A stretch of DNA of 64,000 bases. It comes from Zobellia amurskyensis. GTDB lineage: Bacteria > Bacteroidota > Bacteroidia > Flavobacteriales > Flavobacteriaceae. Each line of letters starts with the position of its first letter. Within the stretch, counting starts at the first letter, position 1. Shown here piece by piece: positions 19,947-29,038 of this stretch. The notes under the pieces are model-generated. The model saw only the letters and a program-made list of their open reading frames with translations. It did not search any database and was not told the DNA's origin. A program made the position numbers and the translations under genes. The stretch spans positions 1 through 64,000 of the forward strand of contig NZ_RCNR01000021.1 of the NCBI RefSeq assembly GCF_009725985.1. The letters run 5' to 3'.

Positions 19947-20518
19947 ATGACCGAAAAAGAAAAAATGATCAATGGCGAAGTTTATGATTCTCGTGACGCG
20001 GAACTCCTTAAAATGTACCATAGGGCCCGTAAAATACTACAGGCCTATAACACTTTGGACTCAGAACTATTAGAAGAAAGGGAGCGACTTTTAAACCAGT
20101 TGCTGGCACAAAAAGCTGCTGGCGTATGGATTGAGGCTCCCTTTTTCTGTGACTATGGAAGTAATATTTCTATAGGTGAAAACACTTTTGTGAACACCAA
20201 TTGTATGTTTATTGATAACAATACCATTACAATTGGCAAAAACGGGTTAATTGCCCCTTTTGTACAAATCTACACCGCCACCCACCCATAAAAGCAACGG
20301 ACCGAATTATTGAAGAAGGAAATGCTTCCCGTTATTTAACCCACACCAAACCAGTTGTAATTGGTGATAACGCGTGGATTGGAGGTAACACAGTTATCTT
20401 TCCCGGTGTAACCATTGGCAACAACGTAACCATAGGCGCAGGAAGTGTTGTTACCAAAGACGTACCTAATGATGTTCTTGCTTACGGTAACCCTTGCAAA
20501 GTAATCAGGTTTCTTTAA
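19947..20518 (+). pseudogene. Maltose/galactoside O-acetyltransferase-like gene broken by a -1 frameshift
   Basis: The first frame runs from ATG 19947 and stops at TAA 20289-20291 just after QIYTATHP. The next frame continues exactly where the family would, [17 protein letters not shown], through the hexapeptide-repeat part ([20 protein letters not shown]) to TAA 20516-20518. One C missing from the run CCC at 20285-20287 (CACCCCATAAAA expected) explains the break. Restored, it would encode about 190 residues, the normal length of Maa/LacA-type left-handed beta-helix acetyltransferases that acetylate sugars with acetyl-CoA. The first part has the normal N-terminal maltose acetyltransferase domain (MINGEVYDSRDAELLKM). 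The end abuts the convergent DUF4861 gene with no gap. It is either a recent pseudogene or a homopolymer sequencing error. Confidence 0.85.
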
Positions 20519-21715
20519 TTATTTCAAATAACTAATCTGTAGTGGAAACCGGAGCTTTTTTGAAAACTCGGCCAAATAATTTTCCCACTCCTTGGCATTG
20601 GAAAATTGTCCGCTTTCTTTCCAAGTAAAACCTGCATAGTAATCCACCGTGCCATTTTCTACCTTTAATTGGGCATACACATTATTCTCATCAGGTTTTC
20701 CATTTTGGTATTCTTCTACCTGTAATAGGGTTTTGGGATTGCTAACAATAGCTGTACCCAATTCAGATTCTTCATGCGGTTGCCAATAACTTATATAACC
20801 TTTAGACTTATTAACACTTGTTTCACCATCGTTCTCGTGCATGGTCAAACCTGCAGAAATATGGTCCGTTCCTTTAACTTTAATTTTAAGACGAGAGAGG
20901 TTAGAACCATAATCCAATGATATGTGCTTTTCTTCCGTAATAATGTCTTCCCCAGCATTCCAATCCGCATATTTTAAAACAAAACTTGTTCTAATAGGGC
21001 CTATAGTTACCCTCTTATAGCTCTCAAAATTCTTTGAAATATGGTGCGTGCTATCTTTTTTAACCGCAATACCACCTACGCCCCTGCTTACTCCTACATG
21101 AAAATTATCCAGTCCTTCGCCAGTATCTTCATGATAGGTACCGTCGGTTTCCAACTCCTTTTTATACCACTTGTTTATAATAGGGTAATCTACCTTTTTT
21201 AACCAGGCGTCTATTCCACTGGACAGGGTTCCGCCAGGAATACCGTCTTCCTTCAATTTTTGCGCCGTTGGACCATAGGTTCTAAAAGCAACCCGATTGT
21301 TTTCCCATGCATAATCATCTGTTCTTTCAGGAACAAAACGCGAGTAACAAGCGGGATTATTCTCGACCTCCACAATCTCTTCAGATGGTACTATCTCAAA
21401 AATTTTAGTTGCTTTAGCTTCAATATTAGGTTGAAACAAAAGCTGATCAAAACGCCCGTCTCCGTCATTGTCTACAGCTTGCGAAGTTATTTTCGCTTTT
21501 GTGGACGAATCAATAAGTTCATACGATTTTGCCGATGCCAAAATTCCTTGTTTAAAAGGAACGGCATGTAAATCTATTTCCACCGTTTCAAACGAACGAG
21601 ATTCATTTAACGGATTCTCTATCTCAACTTGATAGATTTCTTGGGCAGCGTCCGCGCAACCTAAATGTACTAATGCTCCATAAACCCCAATGGCAACTAA
21701 TACCTTTCTTTTCAT
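20519..21715 (-). CDS. DUF4861 lipoprotein
   Basis: A 398-residue exported protein with a lipobox-like HLGC (C20), matching by eye the DUF4861 family that accompanies pectin and uronate degradation genes in Bacteroidota. It is beta-rich and contains several conserved Trp/Gly turns (GEGLDNFHVGVSRGVGG, TMHENDGETSVNKSKG, YYAGFTWKESGQF). No catalytic motif that I recognise is present. It lies 4 bp downstream of kduD and should be cotranscribed with kduI and kduD. A role in the periplasm on uronate-containing sugars is inferred only from neighbours. Confidence 0.72.
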   Translation of the reverse strand: MKRKVLVAIGVYGALVHLGCADAAQEIYQVEIENPLNESRSFETVEIDLHAVPFKQGILASAKSYELIDSSTKAKITSQAVDNDGDGRFDQLLFQPNIEAKATKIFEIVPSEEIVEVENNPACYSRFVPERTDDYAWENNRVAFRTYGPTAQKLKEDGIPGGTLSSGIDAWLKKVDYPIINKWYKKELETDGTYHEDTGEGLDNFHVGVSRGVGGIAVKKDSTHHISKNFESYKRVTIGPIRTSFVLKYADWNAGEDIITEEKHISLDYGSNLSRLKIKVKGTDHISAGLTMHENDGETSVNKSKGYISYWQPHEESELGTAIVSNPKTLLQVEEYQNGKPDENNVYAQLKVENGTVDYYAGFTWKESGQFSNAKEWENYLAEFSKKLRFPLQISYLK

Positions 21716-21719
21716 AAGC

Positions 21720-22514
21720 TTATTTTTCGTTGGATGGTTTTCCTATAGTGGCCAAAATTCCTCCATCAACATATAGCACATGTCCGTTTACAAAATTACT
21801 TGCCTCTGAGCTTAAAAAGATGGCCGCTCCTTGAAGCTCATTGGGATCTCCCCATTTGGCCGCTGGGGTTCTATTGATAATAAATTCATTGAACGGATGC
21901 CCGTCAACCCGAATAGGTTCTGTCTGTGACGTCGCAAAATACCCCGGTCCAATTCCATTTACCTGAATATTATGTTTGGCCCACTCCGTAGCCATATTCT
22001 GGGTAAGCATTTTTAAACCTCCTTTGGCAGCTGCATAAGCCCCTACGGTATTTCTACCCAGTTCGCTCATCATGGAACAGATATTAATAATCTTGCCCTC
22101 TTTACGTGCAATCATACTTTTGACTACATGTTTTGATACAATAAACGGACTCACCAAATCAACATCTATCACCTGTTTAAAATCAGACACTTCCATGTCC
22201 TCAAGTGGTGTTCTTTTAATAATACCCGCATTGTTCACAAGAATATCAATCTCACCTACTTCTTTTTGTATTTTTTGAATTGCTTCTATTACAGCCTGCT
22301 CATTAGTTACATCAAATTTATAGCCGTGGGCAATAATGCCTTCTTTTTCATACACTTTAAGCGCCTCATCTATCTTTTCTTGTGACGAGTTTCCATTTAC
22401 GATCAACGTGGCACCGGCATTCCCTAAACCTTTGGCCATAGCCATTCCCAATCCGTGTGTACTACCCGTTACTAGGGCTACTTTTCCTTTTAAATCAAAT
22501 AACGAAATGCTCAT
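21720..22514 (-). CDS. kduD: 2-dehydro-3-deoxy-D-gluconate 5-dehydrogenase (SDR family)
   Basis: A 264-residue short-chain dehydrogenase that reduces 3-deoxy-D-glycero-2,5-hexodiulosonate to 2-keto-3-deoxygluconate. The NAD(P)-binding motif is VTGSTHGLG near the N-terminus, the NNAG motif is ILVNNAGI, and the active-site pair is Y and K in GAYAAAKGG. The C-terminal phrase FLSSEASNFVNGHVLYVDGG is typical of the family. It is 2 bp downstream of kduI and 4 bp upstream of the DUF4861 gene. The tight pairing with kduI makes KduD much more likely than another SDR. Cytoplasmic. Confidence 0.92.
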   Translation of the reverse strand: MSISLFDLKGKVALVTGSTHGLGMAMAKGLGNAGATLIVNGNSSQEKIDEALKVYEKEGIIAHGYKFDVTNEQAVIEAIQKIQKEVGEIDILVNNAGIIKRTPLEDMEVSDFKQVIDVDLVSPFIVSKHVVKSMIARKEGKIINICSMMSELGRNTVGAYAAAKGGLKMLTQNMATEWAKHNIQVNGIGPGYFATSQTEPIRVDGHPFNEFIINRTPAAKWGDPNELQGAAIFLSSEASNFVNGHVLYVDGGILATIGKPSNEK

Positions 22515-22516
22515 AT

Positions 22517-23356
22517 CTATCTTAATTCTGTAATTTTTGCTACGTCCATATCACTATAATCAAGGTTCTCACCGGCCATACCCCAAATAAACGTATAGTT
22601 AGATGTTCCGGAGCCACAGTGAATGGACCATGGTGGAGAGATTACCGCTTGGTGGTTCTGCATCCAAATATGACGGGTTTCTTGAGGTTGTCCCATAAAA
22701 TGGCACACGGATTGATTTTCAGGCACATCTGTATAAAAATAAACTTCCATACGACGGTCATGAACATGAGCAGGCATAGTATTCCAAACACTTCCTGTTT
22801 TTAATTCAGTCATTCCCATTTGAAGCTGACACGTAGTAACGATACCTCCAATAATCATTTGATTCACGGTCCTATGATTGGCCGTTTCCAAACTACCCAA
22901 CTCTAATTTATTAGCCTCTGCCCTACTAACTTTTTTGGTAGGAAACGAAGCGTGTGCCGGAGCAGAATTAAAATAGAACAGAGCAGGCTCATTTGCATTG
23001 TTGCTCTTAAAAATAACTTCCTTTGCACCTGACCCAATATATAATGCGTCTTTATGCTCAATTTTATAAGAGGTTCCATCTACTTCTATGGATCCGGAAG
23101 CTCCTACATTAATTATCCCTATTTCTCTTCGCTCTAAAAAATAGCTGGACTTTAAAGGGTCTATCGCTTCAAGATGCAATGAGGTTTCTGGAACTGCCCC
23201 ACCGGTAATATATCTGTCGTAATGGGAGTAGGTCATGTTCACTTTTCCCTGTTCCAGTAGATTTTCAATCAAGAACTCATCTCTTAATTGGGTAGTATCA
23301 TACCCTTTTACAGCTTCTGGACTTGAAGCATATCGTGTTTCGTAATTCAATTTCAT
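22517..23356 (-). CDS. kduI: 5-keto-4-deoxyuronate isomerase
   Basis: A 279-residue cupin-fold isomerase that converts 5-keto-4-deoxyuronate (the ring-opened unsaturated uronate released by GH88 or GH105 enzymes) to 3-deoxy-D-glycero-2,5-hexodiulosonate. The metal ligands are visible in MPAHVHDRRMEVYFY and in the later IHCGSGTSNYTFIWGMAGEN. Length is the family standard. First gene of a kduI-kduD-DUF4861 operon divergent from the HTCS regulator; the 221 bp between them hold both promoters, though no exact consensus box is evident. It takes up the product of the GH88 enzyme encoded at 27815. Confidence 0.94.
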   Translation of the reverse strand: MKLNYETRYASSPEAVKGYDTTQLRDEFLIENLLEQGKVNMTYSHYDRYITGGAVPETSLHLEAIDPLKSSYFLERREIGIINVGASGSIEVDGTSYKIEHKDALYIGSGAKEVIFKSNNANEPALFYFNSAPAHASFPTKKVSRAEANKLELGSLETANHRTVNQMIIGGIVTTCQLQMGMTELKTGSVWNTMPAHVHDRRMEVYFYTDVPENQSVCHFMGQPQETRHIWMQNHQAVISPPWSIHCGSGTSNYTFIWGMAGENLDYSDMDVAKITELR

Positions 23357-23577
23357 GTTTAAAAACAGTTTCGGTTATGTTTTTGTTTCAATTCTATTTT
23401 CTGTAGGATAAAAGTACTTTTTAACAGTCCAACCATACGGGGCATATAGTCCAATAAAAGGGGGCTAATCATTCAATATCACGTATTCACAGGGCTGAGC
23501 GGAATTACCCTAAATTATAGCTTAGAAAATTCTCTGAAGAATCACTAACTTTTACCTTTTATAATACCTTATGTATA

Positions 23578-26500
23578 ATGAAGTTTAATTTCGCCCTTGT
23601 TGTTCTCTTTGGCTTTCTCGTGCAATTACAAGCACAATCTCCCCACAAGGCTACCGACGAACTGAATTTTAAGAATTACACTACCGAGGAGGGACTTTCC
23701 CAACGTTCCGTAGTTGCCGTTGCACAGGATAAGCAGGGCTACTTATGGTTCGGTACGCGTTACGGGCTCAATAGATTTGATGGACATGAATTTAAAAACT
23801 ACTACTATGATGCCACAAACAAAAATAGCTTAAGCAATAGCTGGATAAAAGTATTGTTCAGAGACGATAGCGGCATCCTATGGGTGGGGACAAAAAATGG
23901 ACTGAATACCTATAACCCCCAAACCGATAACTTTGATAGGGTGCAAATTCCCAATCAAGAAAACAGACCTTTTAAAGGAGAAGTATATGATATTATTTCT
24001 GATGGAAACAAAGGAGTATGGGTAGCCGCAGATATTGGTTTAATGCACATAGATTCCGATTCTAAAGAAATCAACAATTTCAACGAATTATATAAGCCCG
24101 CTACGCTGGAATCCAACAGGGTACTATCACTCCTTAATTTAGAAAATGATGCTTTATGGATTGCTACCTCAAAAACAGTCCATTTATATAATAAGAAAGA
24201 AAATAAAATTCAGGCATATAGTTATCCAGAGGGTCAATCTCCCGAAAGCACAAAGAACTACCATACCGTTCTTTTCCAAGATAAGTCCGGTAGCATTTGG
24301 TTAGGTCACGACGGTGGACTTGCAAAACTTAACAAAGAGAAGCTGAAATTTATAGATTTTAAGATCGCTAAAAACTCAAAACCAATTGAGAGTCCCGTCC
24401 GTACTATTTATGAAGACGATGAACAAAATCTCTGGATCGGCTCCTACAGCGGACTATATTTTTTAAACAAAAAAACAAATGAGGTAACTCATCATGATAA
24501 CGACCCAGAAGATCCTGAAAGCATTAGTCAAAATTCCATTTATAAAATAATGGAAGACTCTAGAGGAGACATTTGGATTGGCACATGGGCGGGCGGAGTC
24601 AATTACTTGAACAGAAAATCTAATATATTCAAAAACTACCAAATAGGTTCTAACGGCCTAAATTACCCTGTTGTAAGTTCTATTGTAGAGACAAAATCAG
24701 AAAATTTATGGGTCGGAACCGAAGGCGGCGGACTCAATTATTTCAACACATCAAACAACACTTTTAAACATTTTGTTCATGATAACGCTGACAAGAGCTC
24801 CATATCCAGCAACAATATAAAAGCCATTGTAAAAGATTACAAGAGTAATTTATGGATTGCCACGCACAACAAAGGGCTTTCTTATGCTTTACTTGAAAAA
24901 CAAGGGCCATCATTTAAAGATTGGGTAGACAAAACTCATACCTTCTCCAACTTTTCAACCAATAGGGCCACTTCTTTAATAGAAGACATGAATAATAACC
25001 TTTGGGTAGGAACAGATAATCGTGGGTTAAACTACTATGATACCAAAACTGGAAAAAGTTTTAGAATTGCCGACCCTAATAATATATTAGGCACTTTCAT
25101 TAGTGCAATTACTCAAAGCCCAAATGAAAAAATCCTTCTTGTTGGTGGTGAAAACGGACTTGGTTCAATTTCTATAGACACCAAAGTAATAGAACCCATA
25201 AAATTTAAGGAAGGCACCCATACTCCGTATGATATTCAGAAAGTAATTAGTATTTACCCCCAGTCCAGCACCCAGTTATGGATAGGTACCGAAGGAGACG
25301 GACTCTATTCTTACAATCTAGAATCTAAAAAATCGGTTCGGTATGGAATAAATAATGGACTCCCAGATGAAGTGGTTTACGGTATTCTCCCCGATGATCA
25401 AGGGTATATCTGGCTTAGTACGAACAAAGGTTTAAGTAGGTTGAATATTTCTACGGATGAAATAAAAAACTACTCGCAATCAGATGGTTTGGTAAACAAC
25501 GAATTTAATTATGGAGCTTATTTAAAGACCAGAAAAGGAGATTTGATCTTTGGAGGAGTAAATGGTTTTACCGTTTTTAACCCTAAGGAAATAGAACGGG
25601 ATTCTTTTATCCCCCCTGTTCTCATTGAAAATTTAAAAATAACAAATACCACCCAAAAAATAGTAGACCACAGTTCCTCCAAATTTAAGTTGGCATACAA
25701 TGAGAACGATATTAGTATTGAGTATGTAGCGTTAGACTATTCCAGACCAAAGAACAATCAATACGCTTATATGCTAGAAGGGTTTGATTCTAAATGGCAA
25801 TTTGTTGGCAATCAAACAAAAGCCACATACACCAATCTAGATCCCGGCAGTTACACTTTTCTTGTAAAGGCCACGAATAGTGACGGTGTTTGGAATGGAA
25901 AAACAGCCTCACTGGACATTCATATAAACCCGCCTTATTGGCTTACTTGGTGGGCATATATAATCTATGCAATTTTATTGGTAAGTGCTTTTTTATTGAT
26001 CAGAAGATATACTCTTATACGCATTAAGGAGCGTCATGATTTAAGAAAAGAACGTCAGGAAAAGACGCAGATTCAGGAATTAAATCAATTAAAATTACAG
26101 CTTTTCACCAACATCTCACATGATTTCAGAACACCGTTAACCCTTATAACCGCTCCGTTGCAACGCCTTATTCAAGAAAAGAAAGGTGATGCGCAAATGC
26201 AAAGACAATTAACGGGTATGCAGCGTAACGCACGTATATTGCTGCAACTTATAAATCAGTTGTTGGATTTTAGAAAGGCTGAAAATGGAAAGCTTAAAAT
26301 GGCTTTTTCCAAAAATGATGTAATTCCTTTTATTGAAGAAACCAAAGCTTCCTTTAACGACCTAGCCCATGACATGGCCATACAATTTGAACTTGATGTT
26401 CCTGAGCCTCCATTGGAAGTTTGGTTTGATCGTATAGAAATGAAAAAGGTGGTTTTGAACATTCTAAGTAACGCATTCAAATTCACCCCTCCCAACGGTA

Positions 26501-27678
26501 AAATAAGTATCAAAATAACAACGGAGAACGATGCAGTAAACATCAAAATAAAAGATTCAGGAAGAGGTATTAATGAAAAAGACATTGAATTTGTTTTTGA
26601 CCGCTATTTCCAATTAGGCCAGAAAAATGATTTACGTTCTGGAACTGGTGTCGGCCTTGCCTTGGCTAAGGATATTGTTGTTCTTCACCAAGGTCAAATT
26701 AGCGTAGAAAGCGAGGTTGGCCAAGGTTCTTGCTTCACCATAAGCCTTCCATTGGGAAAAGAGCATATACAACCGGAAGACCTGATTTATGAAGAGCATA
26801 TTACTGAAGCTGACCCTTTAGATTACTATGACCCTTCCACCTTAAAATCCAATTGGGTAAAAGATGAAATAGATAACGAAACCGATTTTCAAAGTGATGA
26901 CAGCAAACAAACTATTCTCATAGTTGAGGACAACGTAGAAGTCAGAGCTTTTGTAAAAGGTATTTTCAATGATGAATTCAATGTACTGGAAGCCAATAAC
27001 GGTATTTCCGGCATCCACTTAGCTAAGAACAAAACTATAGATTTGATTGTTAGTGACGTAATGATGCCAGAAATGGATGGTATTGAAATGTGCGAAACCC
27101 TGAAATCCGATATACTTACCAGTCATATCCCTGTTATTCTCCTTACAGCCAGAACCTCTTCCAAAATTCAAAAAATAGGTTTTGAGACAGGTGCCGATGC
27201 TTACGTGACCAAGCCTTTTGAAGCGGAATTATTGAAGCTACAGGTGCAAAATTTATTGGCTACCCGAAAAAAACTTGCCAAGAAATTCAGAACCGATCTT
27301 GTATTAGAGCCTAGCGAACTAGAACTGGTATCTACTGACGAAGTATTTTTAAAAAATGCTATGGATATTGTGGAAAAGAATATGTCGAGTGCCGAGTTGA
27401 ACGCAAGCTTCCTTAGCGAGAACATTAATATGAGCCAATCTGTTTTATATCGAAAATTGAAAGCCCTAACGGGCAATACCATTTCCGAATTCATTAGAGG
27501 TGTCCGTTTAAAAAGGGCTGGCCAGCTTCTGCTAGAAACCGAATTGAACATTAATGACGTTGCTTACGAGGTTGGTTTTAACGATATAAAGTATTTCAGG
27601 TCGTGTTTCAAAAAAGCCTATGGCAAAACGCCATCAGCCTTTAAAAAACAGTCCAACTTGAACCCCAAGAACGCTTAA
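23578..27678 (+). CDS. Hybrid two-component system sensor-regulator (HTCS)
   Basis: A 1366-residue one-protein two-component system that senses a glycan fragment in the periplasm and binds DNA. Order: signal peptide (1-19), Reg_prop repeats of a double beta-propeller (about 30-660, repeated motifs such as IWIGTWAGGVNYLNR), Y_Y_Y domain (about 690-780), membrane helix (WAYIIYAILLVSAFLLI), HisKA with phospho-accepting H848 in NISHDFRTP, HATPase (NAFKF, DSGRGI, GTGVGLALAK), receiver with D1160 in IVSDVMMPEMDG, and a C-terminal AraC helix-turn-helix (NDVAYEVGFNDIKYFRSCFK). Length and order are textbook for HTCS. It is divergent from kduI and just upstream of the GH88 gene, and probably controls both directions. 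Confidence 0.96.
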   Translation: MKFNFALVVLFGFLVQLQAQSPHKATDELNFKNYTTEEGLSQRSVVAVAQDKQGYLWFGTRYGLNRFDGHEFKNYYYDATNKNSLSNSWIKVLFRDDSGILWVGTKNGLNTYNPQTDNFDRVQIPNQENRPFKGEVYDIISDGNKGVWVAADIGLMHIDSDSKEINNFNELYKPATLESNRVLSLLNLENDALWIATSKTVHLYNKKENKIQAYSYPEGQSPESTKNYHTVLFQDKSGSIWLGHDGGLAKLNKEKLKFIDFKIAKNSKPIESPVRTIYEDDEQNLWIGSYSGLYFLNKKTNEVTHHDNDPEDPESISQNSIYKIMEDSRGDIWIGTWAGGVNYLNRKSNIFKNYQIGSNGLNYPVVSSIVETKSENLWVGTEGGGLNYFNTSNNTFKHFVHDNADKSSISSNNIKAIVKDYKSNLWIATHNKGLSYALLEKQGPSFKDWVDKTHTFSNFSTNRATSLIEDMNNNLWVGTDNRGLNYYDTKTGKSFRIADPNNILGTFISAITQSPNEKILLVGGENGLGSISIDTKVIEPIKFKEGTHTPYDIQKVISIYPQSSTQLWIGTEGDGLYSYNLESKKSVRYGINNGLPDEVVYGILPDDQGYIWLSTNKGLSRLNISTDEIKNYSQSDGLVNNEFNYGAYLKTRKGDLIFGGVNGFTVFNPKEIERDSFIPPVLIENLKITNTTQKIVDHSSSKFKLAYNENDISIEYVALDYSRPKNNQYAYMLEGFDSKWQFVGNQTKATYTNLDPGSYTFLVKATNSDGVWNGKTASLDIHINPPYWLTWWAYIIYAILLVSAFLLIRRYTLIRIKERHDLRKERQEKTQIQELNQLKLQLFTNISHDFRTPLTLITAPLQRLIQEKKGDAQMQRQLTGMQRNARILLQLINQLLDFRKAENGKLKMAFSKNDVIPFIEETKASFNDLAHDMAIQFELDVPEPPLEVWFDRIEMKKVVLNILSNAFKFTPPNGKISIKITTENDAVNIKIKDSGRGINEKDIEFVFDRYFQLGQKNDLRSGTGVGLALAKDIVVLHQGQISVESEVGQGSCFTISLPLGKEHIQPEDLIYEEHITEADPLDYYDPSTLKSNWVKDEIDNETDFQSDDSKQTILIVEDNVEVRAFVKGIFNDEFNVLEANNGISGIHLAKNKTIDLIVSDVMMPEMDGIEMCETLKSDILTSHIPVILLTARTSSKIQKIGFETGADAYVTKPFEAELLKLQVQNLLATRKKLAKKFRTDLVLEPSELELVSTDEVFLKNAMDIVEKNMSSAELNASFLSENINMSQSVLYRKLKALTGNTISEFIRGVRLKRAGQLLLETELNINDVAYEVGFNDIKYFRSCFKKAYGKTPSAFKKQSNLNPKNA

Positions 27679-27689
27679 AGAACTCAAAA

Positions 27690-27720
27690 ACCCCTATTAT
27701 TAACCCATTACTACCCCTAT
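27690..27720 (+). promoter_or_regulatory. Direct repeat ahead of the GH88 gene, possible regulator site
   Basis: The octamer ACCCCTAT occurs at 27690-27697 and again at 27713-27720, with a partial copy (AACCCATT) in between, so the units are about one helical turn apart. It lies between the HTCS stop and the GH88 start, where a site for the AraC-type domain of that HTCS would be expected. No exact -7 box is present downstream; TAGCTTTA near 27744 has one mismatch. Low confidence. Confidence 0.25.
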
Positions 27721-27814
27721 CAAAAGCAACATGCGCGGTAGTTTAGCTTTAACAAAAAGGTTTTCAGAAACCCTTATATGAGGTCTTAAAAGGAGAGCCT
27801 ATTAACAAAGACAA

Positions 27815-29038
27815 ATGAATATAAAAAACTACCTATCTATCGCTGTCGTGATTGTTCTTATGAATAGTTGTGCCACCAAAACCAACACTGTTACCAAAAC
27901 AGAAGTTATAAAAACAAATGCTATTAATGTAGATGCAGTTTTGGCACATGCGGAGAAACAACTAGCTCTACAAACAGCAATTGCAGAGAGCCAAAATAAA
28001 ATACCCAGGACGGTTACCGCAGATGGGGAAATGCATTGGGCCCACGAAAATTTTGACTGGACGGAAGGTTTCTTTCCAGGGAGCCAGTGGTTTCTTTATA
28101 AAGCCACCAATAATGAAGCTTGGAAAACAAGAGCAGAAAAATCCCAAGCCTTATTTGAGGAACACAAATACAAAACCACCAATCACGATTTAGGCTTTGT
28201 CTTTAACAACTCCTTTGGACACGGTTACGAGCTAACGGGCAATGACGATTTTAAAGCTGTTATGATTGAAGCTGCAAAATCTCTTTCCACAAGGTTCAAT
28301 CCTACAGTAGGTTGTATCCAGAGCTGGGATGTAGACCGCGGATGGCAAGCGGAAAGAGGTTGGAAGTACCCTGTAATCATTGATAATATGATGAACCTAG
28401 AGCTTCTTTTTAAAGTTTCAGAATTTACTGGAGATCCTAAATACAAAGAGATAGCTATTGCACACGCAAACACCACTCTAAAGAATCATTTTAGAGCAGA
28501 TAACAGTTCCTACCACGTAGTAGATTACGACCCTGAAACGGGTGACGTACGCTTCAAGCATACCGCTCAAGGCACGGCCCATGAAAGCGCTTGGACCAGA
28601 GGCCAGGCTTGGGGTCTATACGGCTACGCCCTTTGTTATCGCTATACCAAAGATCCAGCGTATTTAGATATGGCCAAGAAAATAGCCAGCTACATTATCA
28701 ACCAAAAGAATCAAAAAAATGGTATCCCTTATTGGGATTATGATGCTGAAAATATTCCCAACGAACCTTACGATGTATCTGCAGCATGTGTTACGGCTTC
28801 CGCCTTGTTGGAGTTAAACACCTACACCAATGATGCTTACAAGGCTGATGTTGAGCGAATTTTGACTTCCCTAGCTACAGATGAGTTTACTGCTGAAATA
28901 GGCACTAATCATAATTTCATACTAAAACATAGCGTAGGAAGCATTCCGCATAATGCTGAAATAGATGTACCGCTCAATTACGCAGATTACTACTACTTGG
29001 AAGCTTTACTTAGATATAAAGAACAATATGAAAAATAG
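27815..29038 (+). CDS. GH88 unsaturated glucuronyl hydrolase (lipoprotein)
   Basis: A 407-residue enzyme that removes the 4,5-unsaturated uronic acid left at the non-reducing end of oligosaccharides by polysaccharide lyases. The lipobox cysteine is C19. The two Asp residues known to matter in Bacillus unsaturated glucuronyl hydrolase correspond here to D125 in TTNHDLGFVF and D190 in VIIDNMMNLELL. The alpha6/alpha6-barrel landmarks WTRGQAWGLYGYAL and IPYWDYDAENIP are present. Its product rearranges to the substrate of KduI encoded nearby. The gene overlaps the start of the next one by 11 bp. GH88 is favoured over GH105 by the FDWTEGFFPGSQW and HDLGF motifs. Confidence 0.93.
   Translation: MNIKNYLSIAVVIVLMNSCATKTNTVTKTEVIKTNAINVDAVLAHAEKQLALQTAIAESQNKIPRTVTADGEMHWAHENFDWTEGFFPGSQWFLYKATNNEAWKTRAEKSQALFEEHKYKTTNHDLGFVFNNSFGHGYELTGNDDFKAVMIEAAKSLSTRFNPTVGCIQSWDVDRGWQAERGWKYPVIIDNMMNLELLFKVSEFTGDPKYKEIAIAHANTTLKNHFRADNSSYHVVDYDPETGDVRFKHTAQGTAHESAWTRGQAWGLYGYALCYRYTKDPAYLDMAKKIASYIINQKNQKNGIPYWDYDAENIPNEPYDVSAACVTASALLELNTYTNDAYKADVERILTSLATDEFTAEIGTNHNFILKHSVGSIPHNAEIDVPLNYADYYYLEALLRYKEQYEK

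Noticed and set aside
28965-29027. N-terminal extension of the DUF4955 protein
   Set aside because: It overlaps the end of GH88 and puts 21 hydrophilic residues before a good signal peptide; ATG 29028 fits better.
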